DNA of 64,000 nt, taken from Moniliella sp. 'wahieum' (lineage: Eukaryota > Basidiomycota > Moniliellomycetes > Moniliellales > Moniliellaceae). Of this stretch, positions 1-13,000 are shown piece after piece. The first letter of the stretch is position 1. Every line of letters starts with the position of its first letter. The stretch is taken from the NCBI GenBank assembly GCA_003971905.1, contig RSEE01000025.1, positions 124,001-188,000 of the forward strand, read 5' to 3'. A model generated the notes under the pieces. That model was not told where the DNA came from. It searched no databases and was given only the letters and a program-made list of their open reading frames with translations. Position numbers and translations under genes: made by a program.

Positions 1-264
1 GAGCACATCCTCTTCCAACGGAGAATGCCGCTCTTCTTCGTCGGTAGGTGCAGGCGAGCCTGCTCTCGACCTTGCTCCGCATGTAGAGAGTCATTGGCCG
101 ACGGATGTTACCGTCGTGTGGAGTCGTACGTGGACTTAGCTGCCTTTCGCTCGCTCTTGGAGAGAGAGGCGAGAACATATACGTTGGTGTTCCAACAGGA
201 CTATTGCCATAGTGAGGCCGCGCCCGGACCCGTCGTGCAAAGGTAGGTTTTCCCTCCATGTCCA

Positions 265-2392
265 TCACCCCTGGACGCTGAGGGCCGGACGAACGTAGGC
301 CCGAGTTGGGATGCGGTCCTGCACCTGGATTGTGATGGGAAGCGAGAGGGGCAGCACCGGTACGTTGATGCAACGCCTCGTGCCCTTCCCCCCTCGAGTT
401 GGTGGTGCACCCTCAGCCTGTCCCTGGGCTTGTTTCTCGGCACCTTGACCAGTTTGGGCCATGTGCTCTTTGGCTTGAGCAACAAGATGCTTGGCCGACT
501 GGTGAAACATGGCGCAAATTAGCTGGGCCAATTCGTGCTGAGAAGGCACATCGTCGCAAGCGACCGCGACGGAGAACTCGCCAGCATACGAGATCATGCC
601 GATTGCGAGCGTCGATTTGCCCGGCGACGAGGGAGGCAGGACAAAGTAGCGTTGAGCGACATGGGGCCCAAACTGGACTGGTTTCGGCGGGCCAGGTACG
701 TTGGTGGCGATTTGGTACTCGCGTACGCCTTCTGGAAGACCTCGTGCACAAGGGGGTAGGAAGGCACAAAGAGAATGCGCCTGGCCGAGAGCACGTCGGC
801 CATCTCGTACCATACTCGGGGCAGATAGGATTTCTTGATGATTTCATCTCGTCGTGCACTTGCTGCAAACGCTGCTGAGCGGACAAGGCCGGGTTGAGCT
901 CAAACCAGGCAATCGCGCCGGTGGTCAAGTTGGTCAAGGAGTAGTCGCCCTTTCGCCGCAAACTGATGGGTACCATGATGGGAATTCGCTTGTCCTTGGG
1001 CGTGTTCCCGTCCGGGTTCGACTGCGCGGCCGCGAGGGCCATGGCCTTACTGAGTACAGCACAGGCCACATCATTCAACGTAAGTCGATCCTCAGGCGTC
1101 GAGAAGGCTTCGCGGACCAGCTTGATGTCCGCCATGGAGATCCCCTGCGAGTGCGCGTAGCGGCGGCCATACGCACGTTTTCTTGGTTGAGAATATGTAA
1201 ATCCTTACGTCGGCGGAAGTACAACCCCTTAACTGTGCGCACTCCATGACGCATTGTGCCGCCTAGCGAGGGCTTGACCCCGCGACTGCCGGGTATCTTA
1301 CGATCGGGCTGGGTATCGTACTTGTGCATCACCTCCGTCTTACTAGCACCAGTGGCCATCGCCTCGAGTGCGATGCCGTACGACTGAATTAGACCTTGTC
1401 CATCGGCCACACCATGGTGGATCTTAATCAACAATGCCGAGCGCGAGCCATCGTTGGTCTCGATCCCACGCACAATGAGCGCCTCCCACAACGGCTTAGC
1501 ATAATTATAGTGCCGGGCTAAGAATTTGCCCGCCTAGAGCGTATGCTCGCGTTAGCCTTTAAATTCAACGCTGGTAGTGTAAGGACCCAGAGAGGAAAGA
1601 AGAGGTGAACGTACAATGTCAAACAACGCAGCGTCATCATTCTCGGGCGCAACACAGTCAAGTGTCTCGATATTCTCCCTTACGTCAAAGTCGTCAAGGA
1701 TGCGCCATTTGGCGGGACGGAACTTACTGCCCACCTTGAGAGTGTGGGCCCATTTTGTGCGCCGACCATCGTCAAAGTGGGACTTGCGGGCCCGGATGCC
1801 AGCCTCCTTGAACAGCCGCTGGCGATCGTCCGCCGCGGCACTCGTGGTGGGTTCTTCCGGCAACTGTTGATCACCAGCAACAGCGGATTCGTGTTGGGAG
1901 GGATGAAGGCAGGCGGTCCTCGGGCTAGGCGGTTCAATGCCCGATCGTGATCGACGGCTTTGCGCGGGTCCATCTCCAAGACGTACCGATATTTAGGGAA
2001 AAGCTGAACCAGTTTCTCAAAGAAAGCTACCACTGTCGGGGTATCCAGTACTGATTCGAACATGTAGATCGAAAAGGTGTTGAGTGGTACACATCGTCCT
2101 CAATCAAGAAGAACATTTGGTCCACTCCAGTTAACGACTTGGTCCTCTTCATCCGGAACGGATTGGGGGTAGTCGCATGATGCATCGAGTAGCGCTCCAA
2201 GAAAGCAGCGTGGGACAATTTTTCTGCCTTTGCCTCGTCGGCTTCGCCTGCGACAGGACGGGACCGAGTCTGTTCTTCATCAGGGCCCTCGGCTGCTTTT
2301 GCTCCTGGCCCACTGGTACCAAACGCATCCCGGACAAGTTTGAAGATCGGTTGCGCTTCGCTGGAACATGCTGCTTCTCTTCTTGCCGTCGA
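265..2392 (-). CDS. WSD-type wax ester synthase/diacylglycerol O-acyltransferase (acyltransferase domain)
   Basis: Membrane-associated acyltransferase predicted to join an acyl-CoA to a fatty alcohol or diacylglycerol, giving neutral storage lipid. The catalytic HHxxxDG motif is visible as KIHHGVADGQGL near 1405-1425. N-terminal family features are LTGVDQMFFLIED (about 2100-2140) and a FESVLDTPTV block (about 2060). The C-terminal half contains VPISLRRKGD (about 970) and a GKSTLAIGMISYAGEF block (about 560-620) typical of the WSD C-terminal domain. The coding text switches frame at several points. Some switches may be real introns (a spacer near 1500-1615) and others look like lost bases. The frame carrying the first domain is closed upstream by a stop at 2393-2395 and has no in-frame ATG, so the start lies further upstream, probably in the next entry. 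The stop is at 265. Family call is firm; substrate is not determinable. Confidence 0.75.
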
Positions 2393-2629
2393 TTATCCCC
2401 CAGCTTTGGACGTGCCTCGGCAACAGGCCGGTATAACCTTTCATCACGGGCTGCGGGGACAAGCCCTGGAGCGGGTCGTTGAGGCGTCGTTTGGGCACCT
2501 TCAATGTGGGGATGCGGACGATAAAAATGCGAGTGCAAATCGTGAGCCGGTAATTCGGTCTCTGGAGTGTGCCGATGAGACACCCTGCGGCGACGCGGTT
2601 CCAGCTCGTCTGCCCACTCCGCATCTCGC

Positions 2630-4101
2630 TCATCCACCAGTTTTTTCGCCGCTGTCGAACCACGTACGGAACGGGGGAGCCAACTCTAAACCCGGTGCAT
2701 CCCAATCAGCCGCACGCAATCCATCCCGGCGCATCTGGGCCCGTCGTCGCGTGGACAAAGAACGCTGTGGGTCGCTGGGGCCCCGGCGGCTGCTGTAGTA
2801 GCGCTCACGCAGATCATGGCTGTGTGGCAGACCATGGAGACGGTAGGGGCGAGCCGAATGCTGCAAACGGGAAGGTTGGGTTCAACATGTCATCCTTTGA
2901 TGCTTCCTCTAACGCTTTCTCCTCTTCTTGCTCATCAAGCCAATTGGACGGGCCAACCGAGCATTGCGTTTCGGCTCTCCCACACCCTCATACACAACAG
3001 AAGTAGGGCGTGCGCGCGAGGACAAGCCACCAAGCCGATTAGCTAGCGGTGAAGTAGGCGACGAATGTTTCGAGGTACCGACCTTGTCTGGCTGCTGCGA
3101 GGTGTTGGACGTGGACGCCCTTGTATGGGCTGGGTATTTGACCACGGATTCCACCCGCGGAAGGTCCCGCCTGGTTCGTGCTGTAGGAGACCGCAGAATG
3201 CTGGGGGACACCTCCGCATCATTCTCATCCTCTTCAAGCTGCATCTGGGCCTGCGAATGGGCGCGAGATTCGAACGAAGCTGAGGGGATCCGGGAGAAAA
3301 AGGGGAGAAAAGGCGATGAGGGTCAGATAACGGGCTGGGAATTGATTGACTTGCCCACATACGCGCCATCGGCGGCTCGACAGACGTGGGAGTGAAAGAT
3401 GGATTGGACATTGGGCGAAGGCGGTGGGGCTCTTGCTGTGCTGATGGAGGGGCTGGAGTGGATTGGTGGGCGGAATGGCTTCCATGGTGTGCGTCCGACG
3501 AGGGGGTATGTGAGTGGCGGGTATAGTTCTCTTGCGGCGGAGGCAGATCGCTCTTGATCCAAGCGCGCGGATGAGACCCAACGGGGGTGGGGTCATCCTC
3601 AAAGCCTGAAAGGGGTCGTCTCTTTCGAGTCGAATGTCGCTTCTGTACAGGGACATCGTTCGCCTCATCTGCCCCCGCTCCATGCCGGGGACCCGACTGG
3701 AGGGCCACTGCATCATCGGGACTCAATGGGCCGGAAGATGGAGCACTGCCTTGAGGCAGACCAAGCTCTTCCTCGTCCAGGACAGCATTGAGGCGGCGGG
3801 TCGACTTGGCCCTGCGCCTACGCTCATGGGCATGCTCCCGACCCAGCAGCTCTGAGCCCATTTCTGTCGGCGACAGGGATGATGGTGGCTGTCTGGTGCG
3901 CTGGACGTGTGGCTCCGAAGCATGCTCTGGTAGGGTGCGTGCGCGCCGAGGGCCTGCGTGTGGAAGGTAGTGATGGGGTGGGTGCGGAGGCGGGGCGGAG
4001 GACCGCAGGGCTGAGGCGCGGTTGGGGGAGCGGGCGGCGGCGCGCTCAGCTCGGATGCGAGTGCGCTGATCGGCGGCCGATCCGTGCGCGTGGGCAGCCA
4101 T
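2630..4101 (-). CDS. Disordered basic/proline-rich ORF, probable N-terminal part of the WSD acyltransferase gene
   Basis: From an ATG at 4101 a 352-codon frame opens, rich in Arg, Ser, Pro and His (NRASALRSSAPPPHPPHHY and a later KRHSTRKRRPLSGFEDD). The text continues in two further frames through DENDAEVSPSILRSP, LANRLGGLSSRARP, an acidic EQEEEKALEEASKDDM stretch and RERYYSSRRGPSDPQRSL. I recognise no domain, membrane segment or catalytic motif in it. It runs into the acyltransferase region on the same strand with no non-coding gap that I can see, so I read it as that enzyme's disordered, probably cytosolic N-terminal extension. The alternative is a separate gene of unknown function ending near 2630. 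Several frame changes (about 3250, 2910, 2830) look like lost bases. A pyrimidine-rich stretch on the coding strand sits directly upstream, as in many fungal leaders. Confidence 0.45.
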
Positions 4102-4665
4102 GAGCGCCGAGGCGGGGGGAAGAGGAGGAGGGAAGGGGAAGGGGAAGAAGAAGAGACGGGGAAGGGAAAGAAGAAGAGACGGGGAAGGGGGCTACTGGGA
4201 TGGTCGGCCGCTTACTGATGCATGGTAACTCAGTGGCTATCTCAACCAAGAATCCGAGCAAAGACACAGATGTGCTAGCTGTCTCCCAGCCGAGGCCCGT
4301 GGCTGACTAGTAGTGACTGTGGTACTTTCGTCTAAGCAAAACCTGGATCTGAAGATGACGTCGTGCCGTCCGATAATGCGCAACTGAAAGTTTGAGGCCT
4401 GGGCCTGCAGTATATAGATTGCGCAAAGTTGCTGCTCGACAAGCCCATTCGTTCGTGCACACGCCAGCAGCAAGAAGAGGCACGCGCCCCAGTAGGACGC
4501 CGACAACTCTGCCAGCGGCCAGCAGCAACCGCGCCTCCGTCTCTGCTGCGATCCAGATGTGCAGATGTAATCGCCCATGGCCGTCCGGTCTGCATTCGTA
4601 GTACACCAACCAGGGAGTGTGGGCTCATGCACTCAGTACGCAGCACTCGGTTGAGTCCCCAGTCT
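4102..4665. promoter_or_regulatory. Intergenic spacer with a polypurine tract
   Basis: No coding text is convincing here. Positions 4115-4192 on the plus strand are almost pure purine. A unit of the form GGGAAG-AAGAAGAGACGG is duplicated at about 4141-4160 and 4164-4190. On the minus strand this is a CT-rich leader immediately before the ATG at 4101, a common arrangement in fungal promoters. The remainder, down to the UTP13 stop, shows nothing specific. Confidence 0.4.
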
Positions 4666-7600
4666 TCACTCGGGGGCAGGAACCACAATCATTCGGAGCC
4701 CCGAATCCATCGCAACATCCTCCCCATCCTCCTCCGCATCCTTCTCCGCCACATCCTCGCCCTCGCCCTCGCTGTCGCTTTCCGCCATCCCCGCCACCGC
4801 ATCCAGCGCATGCAGCGTGTAGTCCAGCACCGCCGCCTCTGTCCACAGTCGGTCAGAGCGCGCATAGTGCCGCTCCGTATAGGGTCGCAGCGCCGCTAGC
4901 AACGCCGGTGCGTCCATCCGCAGGGCAAACTTGTCTTCTTCCACCGCGTCCGCCGTAGAAGTAGAAGTGGCGGTCGTGTCGAGCGCACGCAGGAGCCAGG
5001 CGGCGCTGTGCAGTCGCAACAGCGCGTGCAGCACCGTCTGCGCCACCCCGGCCGTGCGCGCCGCCGTATTCCAATCGCGCACGTGGTGCAGCAGTCGCGC
5101 TGCCTCTTGGGGCTCGAGCGACCCCAGCACCTCATCTACCGCGACCTGGCCCGTGATCGAGAGCGCATCCTTCTGCTCTGGGGTAGCGGCAGTGCCTTGG
5201 GTCCCGGCAACGGCGTGCCCAGCATCGACGCCAAGAGTGCCCCCGCTGCCGCTGACTCGGCGCCGACGCCAGTCTCCTTGGGCAAGCGCGGACGCAGGCC
5301 AGCGACGAGCGTAAAGAGTTCCAACAGCCGACGCGGATGGTTCCGCTTCAACGCCAACTTGATCGCGCCCGACCAATCGTGCGCAGCGAGTTTGGTCTCA
5401 AACTCTTGTTCTCTGGAAGCAGTGGCATGTCAGTCAGTCTCTCGTTCGCTTTCTCTCGGCTTGAGACCAGAGAAAAGGGGGAATGGAAATACGCACTGCT
5501 CTACCTTCTCGGCCCGTTTGCGTTGCTCTTCCTGCTTGCGTTGCTGCGTCACGTCATCCCACACCCGCACCCGCGCATCTGCACCAACCGACACGACCCG
5601 GGTCACCGGGTTGCGCACCTCGGCGTCCTCTACCGCCGCAGCCTCGGCGCTCGTCGGCGGCAAGACGGCCAGACCAAACACCGAGGTGAAGTGAGCATCC
5701 CCGGTCCACAGACACGTTTCGTCCTTGACCGACCAGAGCTTGATCAAGCCGTCGGAACTGGAGGTGAGCAGCTGGGTGCCCGCGCGGCAAACTCGACGCG
5801 CAACACAGCAGCCGAGTGACCCTCAAACGTGCGCACACACTGCACCTCCCCTTGGCCTCCTGAACCCCCCGATCCAGCAAGCGCCGTTGCGCCCAACACC
5901 TGCGGCGGCGGCAAAGCCCACAGCCGCGCCACCCGGTCCCCGCCGCCCGTCGCAAACGCCCGATCTGACGGACTGAATCGTACCGCCCATACCCCGCGTT
6001 TGTGGCCCTTGACCGTCGCGACCGGGACCAACGCTGCGGACGCACCCCGGTTAGCACCCTTCTTTTTGTGGCTCGGTGGGTGAAGGAGAGCTGAAACAGA
6101 CGCGCCGTACGATCTTGCGAGCCGGTCAGCACCAGTCCATTGTCCGGCGCAACATCTACCGCATTGATGTCGCGTTCGTGCACCTTGAGCGTCGTGAGCG
6201 AAGCAAGGCGGATGGGCTCGGTTTGGTCAGGTCGCGGTAAGCGCCGCCAGCGGACTCAGTCCCACACCTTGACGGTCCGATCCGAACTGGCACTAACCAA
6301 GAACGGGGGCAACTCGGTGGCCGGATCGGGACGCGGGGCAAAGCGAATGGCGCCGACGGACTCGGTGTGGCCCGAGGCGATGGCCAAGCACCGCCAGCCT
6401 TGCGCAGCCTCGGAACCCGGCTTGCCGTCCGCGGCCGTAGCCGAGCCAGACGCGTCACATGCCCACACCCGCACAGTCCGATCCCTGCTGGCGGTCGCGA
6501 GCCATTGGCCATTCGGCGAGGAAGCCAGAGCAAGGACCATGCCGTGTGCCCGGCCAAGAGCGCTGTCGACGCATAGCCCCCCGCTCGGTCCGGCGCACGC
6601 CCAAGGCAGCGGGCAAACGCGCAACATGAACTTCAGGTACATTCGTCGCCAGCGCCACGTGCGTGCTGGTCTTGGTCCCCAGTGGGTTAACGAGCGCTAC
6701 ATCGGCCAACTGGTCCTCGGTGCCGATCAACAGCTGGGCCAAGTGGAGCGGTCGCTCAGCCAGGGGCGTGGGGGCGGCCGTTGAGCCCTGGTGAACCAAG
6801 GTGGGACAGGTGCGTACAGCAAAAGTTTGGTCCATCTGGACAGTGATGAGAGTGATAAGGTTTCCCAGCGTAGCTGAGGGCAAGGAGAAGGGGGGAATGA
6901 GATGCACCTGCTGGACGGCATGCACATCGTCGTCGCCCTCCTTGGGAGGCGGACCAAGAGATGGAGCAGCAACCACAACCTGCCCACGAGAGAAGGACCA
7001 AAGTCGGAGCAATCCCTTTGACCCAGCCGAGTAGAACAGTCTTGGGAAGTTGCCTCTTCCGGTGAGACCGTCTCACCCCTTGGAACAAAGAGGGCAGGGC
7101 AAGGTAAGAACCCACGCTCTCAATTCCCTCTGAACAATCAATCACTTCTTTTTGTTTCCACGATGCTGCACTCTGGAGCGAGCCGGAAGACACGGGCGCA
7201 AGGTTCTTGAACGACTTGTCGGTTGACGAAGGGTACAGGCGCCGCGCCCACAGTCCAATTGTCGTGTCTCGCGACGAAGTGACCAACTTGCTCCCATCCT
7301 CCGACACACTCAGGCCTCGGACGACCGAATCATGCAACTCCAGCGTGGCCGCTGGTTTTTGCTGTACCGCGCCGCGCTCTGTATCTTGGTGGCTCGCGCT
7401 CTTGCGCTTCTTTTTGGAGTGTTTGCTGCCTTCCTCCGTCTCGACCGCTTGCAACAGGTCCCACACGCGTACCCGTCCATCCACCGCGCCCGTCACGAGC
7501 TCTAGCCTCCGTTCCCCCACCGGCGCATGACGTGGAAGAGGGAGAAAAAGCACAGCGCCGACACGGGACCGCCATGACCACGGAGAACATGGGTGACAAA

Positions 7601-8460
7601 CCCACCAGCTACGTCCCATACCTTGACCATCCCATCGGCCGAGCCGGTGGCCAGCAAATTGACCGGGACCGAGTTGGGGGTGGCAGACTTGGACTTGGAC
7701 TGGAACGAGGACGAAGGCTGGGCTTGGGATTGGGCATGAAGGTCGTGCCAAGCACGGAGGGAGCGGTTCAGGTCCTGCGACGTTCGCATCACCAGGATCG
7801 GCGCTTCGTGCGCCTTGGCCGTGGAGCGAGCCAGGTCGACTTTTACTTCCACGTTAGGTCCACGGTAAAGACGCGCACAGTGTAGGTGCGAAGAAAGCGC
7901 GCTTGGGTAGCAACCAAGAGAGTGGTCGAAGCCACAAGCGAAGCCTGCTCTGATGCCCTTGCGTCCTCTCCTCCTCCTCCTCCTCTTCCTCCCCCGAGAC
8001 AGAGGGGGGTGCAGGCCACTTGGAGTCGGCCAAGGCAACCGTCTGCACCGCGTCGCCATCGCCCAACGGTTTGTCGGGGTCTTCCTCGGCCAGCTCCGCG
8101 GGGGTGGCCAGCCCCTTGTGAGTGATCCGGCCCACGGTTTGCGCCGTGGTGGAAAGTGTAACCGCCACCGTATCGTCCAGGGCGGTGAACAGGAGCGCTG
8201 CGGACGGACCCATGTCGGTGGAGAAAAGAAGAGGCAACGCTGCTGTGCCATTGCCGGTGGCGCTGCCCGTGTAGAAGGGCGCAAAGGTGGCCGAGGGGCC
8301 GAGCGCGGCCATGGGGGCGTCGGCGGCCTGCGGGGCGGTGGAGGGCCCGCAGAGGGGGCGGGCTCTCCAGCCGCATCGGCCGGAACGTCGGCCGCGGAAA
8401 TGGCCTGCCGGCCATGACGGCGGCGAGCTGGGCAGGCGTCAAGACGGCAGCATCGGCCAT
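4666..8460 (-). CDS. UTP13: U3 snoRNP WD40 protein Utp13 (TBL3 homologue)
   Basis: Nucleolar component of the UtpB subcomplex of the small-subunit processome, needed for early 18S rRNA processing. The C-terminal Utp13 domain is clear: [18 protein letters not shown] (about 5050-5090) then [16 protein letters not shown] and [10 protein letters not shown] (about 4810-4890), followed by an acidic tail ending at 4666. At least six WD40 repeats precede it, for example [15 protein letters not shown] (about 7620), [14 protein letters not shown] (about 7260), [14 protein letters not shown] (about 6480), [15 protein letters not shown] (about 6260), [14 protein letters not shown] (about 6110) and [14 protein letters not shown] (about 5930). 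The start at 8460 begins [16 protein letters not shown]; a second N-terminal block contains [12 protein letters not shown]. An intron with a GTAAG donor lies near 7100. Frame is lost repeatedly (about 8400, 7950, 6600, 6060, 5780), mostly at C or G runs. Confidence 0.85.
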
Positions 8461-9280
8461 CGCGGTCGAGGGAGGTGGTTTGGACCAGGAAGAGGGCGCC
8501 CCCGTGACGTTTTGCGGCGGCCACTGCAAAAAAATTTGCACCGGAGCACGAATGTTTCAGAAACATATATCTGATTAGGTCAGCCCCAGTACACGCCAGG
8601 ATGCTGAGCTCATCCGCCCGGCGCACGGCCGCTGTCTGCTTCTCAAATGTAGTGCTTTAGTATATCAATCGGCATGCAGCATGGATCGAGGATCGCCTCG
8701 TTCAGACACCAACAATAACCCTCTTGCCGATGGGCCTGGCGTTTCTTCTATTCTTGCTGCGTCTTGGTGGCCGAATGTCTGTCTTCCATGGGTCGATCCG
8801 CAGCGACAGTGCCGTGTGGTTCCTTTAAACACTCAACGCCCTGCACCCCGCTTGCTTCCTCCCGAGTTTTCTACCCGGACATCATCCTCGTCGTATAGGG
8901 CCCCGCGGTGGTGTGCGCGGCCGACCAACTATGGATGCATTATTTCGCGATGCGTCCGAGCATTTCCATCCAATATTCTCTCGAACCAAGAAAAAAGAAA
9001 GGCATCTCGTGATGATAGGTAGGCACGCTGCCAGGCAGCAATGGCAAAACGCACGCTCTCGCCGCACCGGCAAAAGAGATGGTGTGATGCTTCAGCACCC
9101 ATAAGGACCCGTGACAGAAAGAGCCAAGAACAAATGAGGGGATATGACGGCAGCATGGCCGACAAAACGATCATACAGATGCAGATGGCAGATGGTAGAC
9201 GGCAGATGACATATGGTAGATGCGGGCAAGGGGGGGAAGGGGATGAGAGGGAAATGTCCAATTGATGTAAGCCCACCATG
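8461..9280. other. Intergenic spacer between the FLC-like gene and UTP13
   Basis: About 820 bp holding the 3' flank of the FLC-like gene and the promoter of UTP13. I see no convincing gene or RNA. Positions 9160-9245 are a purine-rich stretch with imperfect repeats of a CAGATGGCAGATGGTAGA type. Confidence 0.4.
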
Positions 9281-12200
9281 TTACTCCTCGTCCAGCATCA
9301 AAACTTCGGCGCTTTGGCCTTCGACGATGCGGCGCGAGTGCATGCTTGCGTTCACGCTTCCACTCGACTTGTTCCTGCCTGGGAGCAAGGTGAACCAAAC
9401 CCTGGCTGGGCGCGGCAGATCGCACAGGCGACGAAACTCGTTCCACGGGATCGGCAGTGGAATACATGTCGGCAGCCGAGATGGGCGCCGAGGGGCCGTG
9501 GGTCGCTGCCAAGTGGGAGGGGACCCGAGGGGCAGAAGAGTGGATCCGCTCCGGCTCCTTTCGCGCTCCTGGGTACCGGGGAGATGCGGCGGGGTGCGAA
9601 GGCGAGGCGGCCGTGAGGGCCGCTTGGAATTCAGGCGAGTCGGACGGCAGCCAAAACATGCTGTCCGACATGGGCTCGGAGGAATGGGTGCTCTCGGAAA
9701 GGGAGTAGAGTTGTTGCGGGGTCCGGATCTGGGCCTTGACGTGCGCACTCCGAGGCGTGCCTGGCTCCGAGTCGAGCGTGCCTGCCGTCGCAACCGACGC
9801 GCTGCGGAACGCTTGCTTGCTCCCTTGCGATCCACTTGCCACGCTCCTGCTTTGGAAGACACGGCGCCATCGGGAACCACCTCGAGCTGCATTCAGTCGA
9901 GGCAGGTGTGGCGGCTGCCTCCTTCGTCGTGGGGTCGCCTCGGGTTCGCCTGCGCAGCAAGAGCAGAGAGGGTGCCCCTGGGAGGACGCACGACCGAAAA
10001 TCCAGGCGTGCTCTCTGTCCCGACCGACATGGGTGTCAACTCGTTGGTCTCCTCCGTGTCGCTGGCGCGGGGAGCGGGCTTGGGAGCCAAGCGGCGGAAG
10101 AAACCCCATTTGGATTTGGATGTGGCAGCAGAGGGCGGGAGCCCGCTGCTTCCTCCACACCATCCTCCTCGTCCGACGAGCTCAGCGTCTCGTGATCCGA
10201 ATCGAGCGCGACACGACGCCACCACAGCCCCCGCCAAAGCGCTTGTCCACGCGCTCGCGGGACGAGCCGGCCGACTCGCCACCAAAGACGGCCGTGTCGT
10301 ACGGTATCGCTCCCTCGTCCGTCGCACGACCACCACCCAGACGGACAAAGCCATTGGGTTTCGTCTCCCCTTGGTCCCCTTCCCGACGCAAAGGCGGGAG
10401 GGCAGACATGATCCCCCCCTCATCAGTGGATCGGAAGCAAAGTAGGCAGCAAAGGGGCCGGACGAATAATCGTTCGGAGTCACCTTGGAGCCCATCAGCG
10501 TCATGCTGGGCGTCCGGCTTCGGGGCGGTACCGGTTGCGCCTTGGGTTTCTTCCGATGGGATACAAGGCGGGTTTTGTACTTGCGTCGACGGATGCGGTG
10601 CATCGTGCCGCCCAAGCCAGTGTTGCGAGAAGACTTATTGTCGTCAAACGACACGTGCCAAGCAATGCGTACCAGTGCCTCCACCAGCTTGACCACAAAA
10701 GCAAAAACAAACCCGGCCGCCACGATGGCTTGAATGAGGAAGAGGACGAGTGATCCACCCGCGTGCCGGAGTAGATAAGTCAATCAAGGAACTAAGAAGC
10801 AGCACGAGGACAGCCGTCGAGATCCGAGCCACGCTCCACATGAAACTCAATGGCGCCATTGCGGCCCCATCGCCCCAGGGCAGCCAGAGGATGTAAGCTA
10901 ATGCCAAGAGGAGCTCGAGGACGAGCATTATGATTGCTTGCGTCGAGCCGCTCTTTTGGCCGGCGCCAATCACGATACCCAAGACGAGGGAGTGGGCGAA
11001 AGTGATGATGGGAAAAAGTGGGAGTTGCCGTCATAGTAGTTGTACAATGGTCCATAACTCAGGAGCAGCTGCTTGTCTGACCACAGTACTGACGCCTCAT
11101 GTGCGCACAGCCGCCAAAGTACAAATACCGGCGCCAAAACACAAAAGAAGGCAAATGAGAGCGCGCAAGCCGTGGTGCCGGGATGGGACGAGGCAAAGTT
11201 GCTGAAGTGGTAAACGCTCGTAATGGTCAGCGGCAAGTGAAACAAAACCAACAGGCGCAGAAGGTTGCCCATGTAGGCATTAATGTGGGAGCCAAATAGG
11301 CGTTGGAGCGTCTGGTTCAGTCGTCCGTGTCCTCCCTTTTCTGGCTCGCTGCCGCTCGCTGAGATCAAAAGAGTATCCCTGGTCCCGCTGCCGGCGGTGG
11401 AGGGAGCGAGTGTAGCCCCTGTCGAGGATCCAGACCACCAGACTGGCAATGGTCACCACACCGACCATGATGAGCCAGATGGCCGTCGTGGTGCCAAACA
11501 CGTCCACAGCCCGCAAGCCGAGCATGCGCGCATAACTTTCCATGCCATACAAGGAGCCATTGAGGTTGAGGAACGTATTGGGCATCTGTGTGTCGAGGTA
11601 AAGCGGACTGGACTGGTTGGTCGTCATTTGCGTTGCAAAGTCAGGCGAGTTGGCCGAGGTCGCGGGGAGGAAAGCGTTGCTACTCAACGCTGGGCGTCGG
11701 TTCACCCCCTGTGGTTGGACGAGGGTTACGTTGCCCAAGAGCGACGCCCAGGCAGTTTGACGAAAGTAGGGATAGGCATACTCGGGCCACGCACAGCCAT
11801 CATGCTTAGGACACTGACAAACTGGATGTAGAGCAACAGGTCGGCAAAGCCGGTGTAACAAAGCGCAGCAGCGCAGGGCTCTGAATAACCGACCTACCAC
11901 CCCACATCGGTCACGGTCGGCGCCACCTTGTCCTTCCACAAGTTGGGCTCGCCTCCAGGTCGAGCCTTGTGCTTAAAAGCCAAGTTTTGCAGGGTAATCG
12001 ATGTGACCGTTCGCGATACGATGGCCAAGACAAAATAGGCAATCACCAGCGCAGCGGGGAGCCAGAGGAACAAATCCCAGTACCATGCATGTTGCTTATA
12101 TGGCGAAACAACCACATCAACGCAGCTGATGTCCGAGCTGGGGTGGATGAGTCGCTGATGCGGATGCGTGTTTGGATCGAGCCCAGGACGTACTCGTGCT

Positions 12201-13000
12201 CCAACGGGACCGACACACCAAACGCAACTTGGCCAGGGCCGTAGCTGCAGGACTGATACTGCCCAGCCAAAGGGTGGCTATTGTCGGGACCAACAGGCCA
12301 GATGCGATCACATAAACTCTCCAGCTTGTGGGCGACTGGGAAGGTGAGAAAGTTGGCGTCTATCTCGACCGAGCCTGAGGGAGGGAGCATCAGCAACATG
12401 CTTCCCTGCAAGGGAAGTGGAAGAGGTACGTACTGACAAGGTGAGAGCCGTTTTGGACGGCGTTCGTCAAGGTATTGATGGCACCAAGGGCTACAATTTT
12501 GAGCTCGCCCTGAGCGGGAGAGCCGGGGGTATGGTTGGAAGGGTTGGTGTGGACAAAGACCGCAGAGATGTTGATGCGTGCGTCGGGTTCGACGATCTGG
12601 CTCGCCTGGATGTCACAGGAAGAAAATGAGATGTCGGTAGTGTGCATGTTGTGGCGGCCAGGTGCGACGGTGCGGTTGCCGTCGGTGGAGTAAGGCGCTT
12701 TGAACAGCCATGGCTCTGCCTGGTTGGTAAAGGAGAGCGCAGGGATGTTGGGAGTCACATCAGCACCAGAGCCCGAGCTGGCATGGCCAGGCCCGGCGCC
12801 GCTGCCTTGCAGGCCACCGTTCTGCTGGCGGGGAGGAGGAGGGGCTGGGGCCGGTGGGCGGCTGCAGAGCTGAGGAAGCCTAGGACGCCAACAGCGGCCA
12901 GGGCGAAGCGAGCAAGGTCTGGGCGGCGGTGGCGGCGACGGCGGCGGAGGCGGCGATGGGAGGGGTCGATGAAGGGCATGACCGCAGAAGGAGGAGCCAT
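9281..13000 (-). CDS. FLC/TRP-like fungal integral membrane protein with ML-like lumenal domain
   Basis: Member of the fungal FLC/Pkd2 TRP-like family (flavin carrier or calcium-linked channel roles in yeasts). The start at 13000 gives a basic N-terminus and a signal-like segment (RFALAAVGVLGFLSSAAA, about 12860-12915). A lumenal ML-like domain follows, with TDISFSSCDIQ and ARINISAVFVHT (about 12540-12640) and VPLEHEYVLGSIQTRI (about 12170-12215). The membrane region contains LPAALVIAYFVLAIV (about 12030), AIWLIMVGVVTIASLVVWIL (about 11425-11480), GNLLRLLVLFHLPLTITSVY (about 11220-11275), SDKQLLLSYGPLYNYYDG (about 11030-11080) and QAIIMLVLELLLALAYILWL (about 10880-10945). The C-terminal tail from about 10650 is Ser/Pro-rich and probably cytosolic. 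Frame changes are frequent. The end is uncertain: one frame stops at 9281, another at 9171. Confidence 0.7.

Noticed and set aside
413-1135. Minus-strand 240-codon ORF as a separate protein
   Set aside because: Its first 130 codons are the WSD enzyme; the remainder is an out-of-frame continuation after a lost base.
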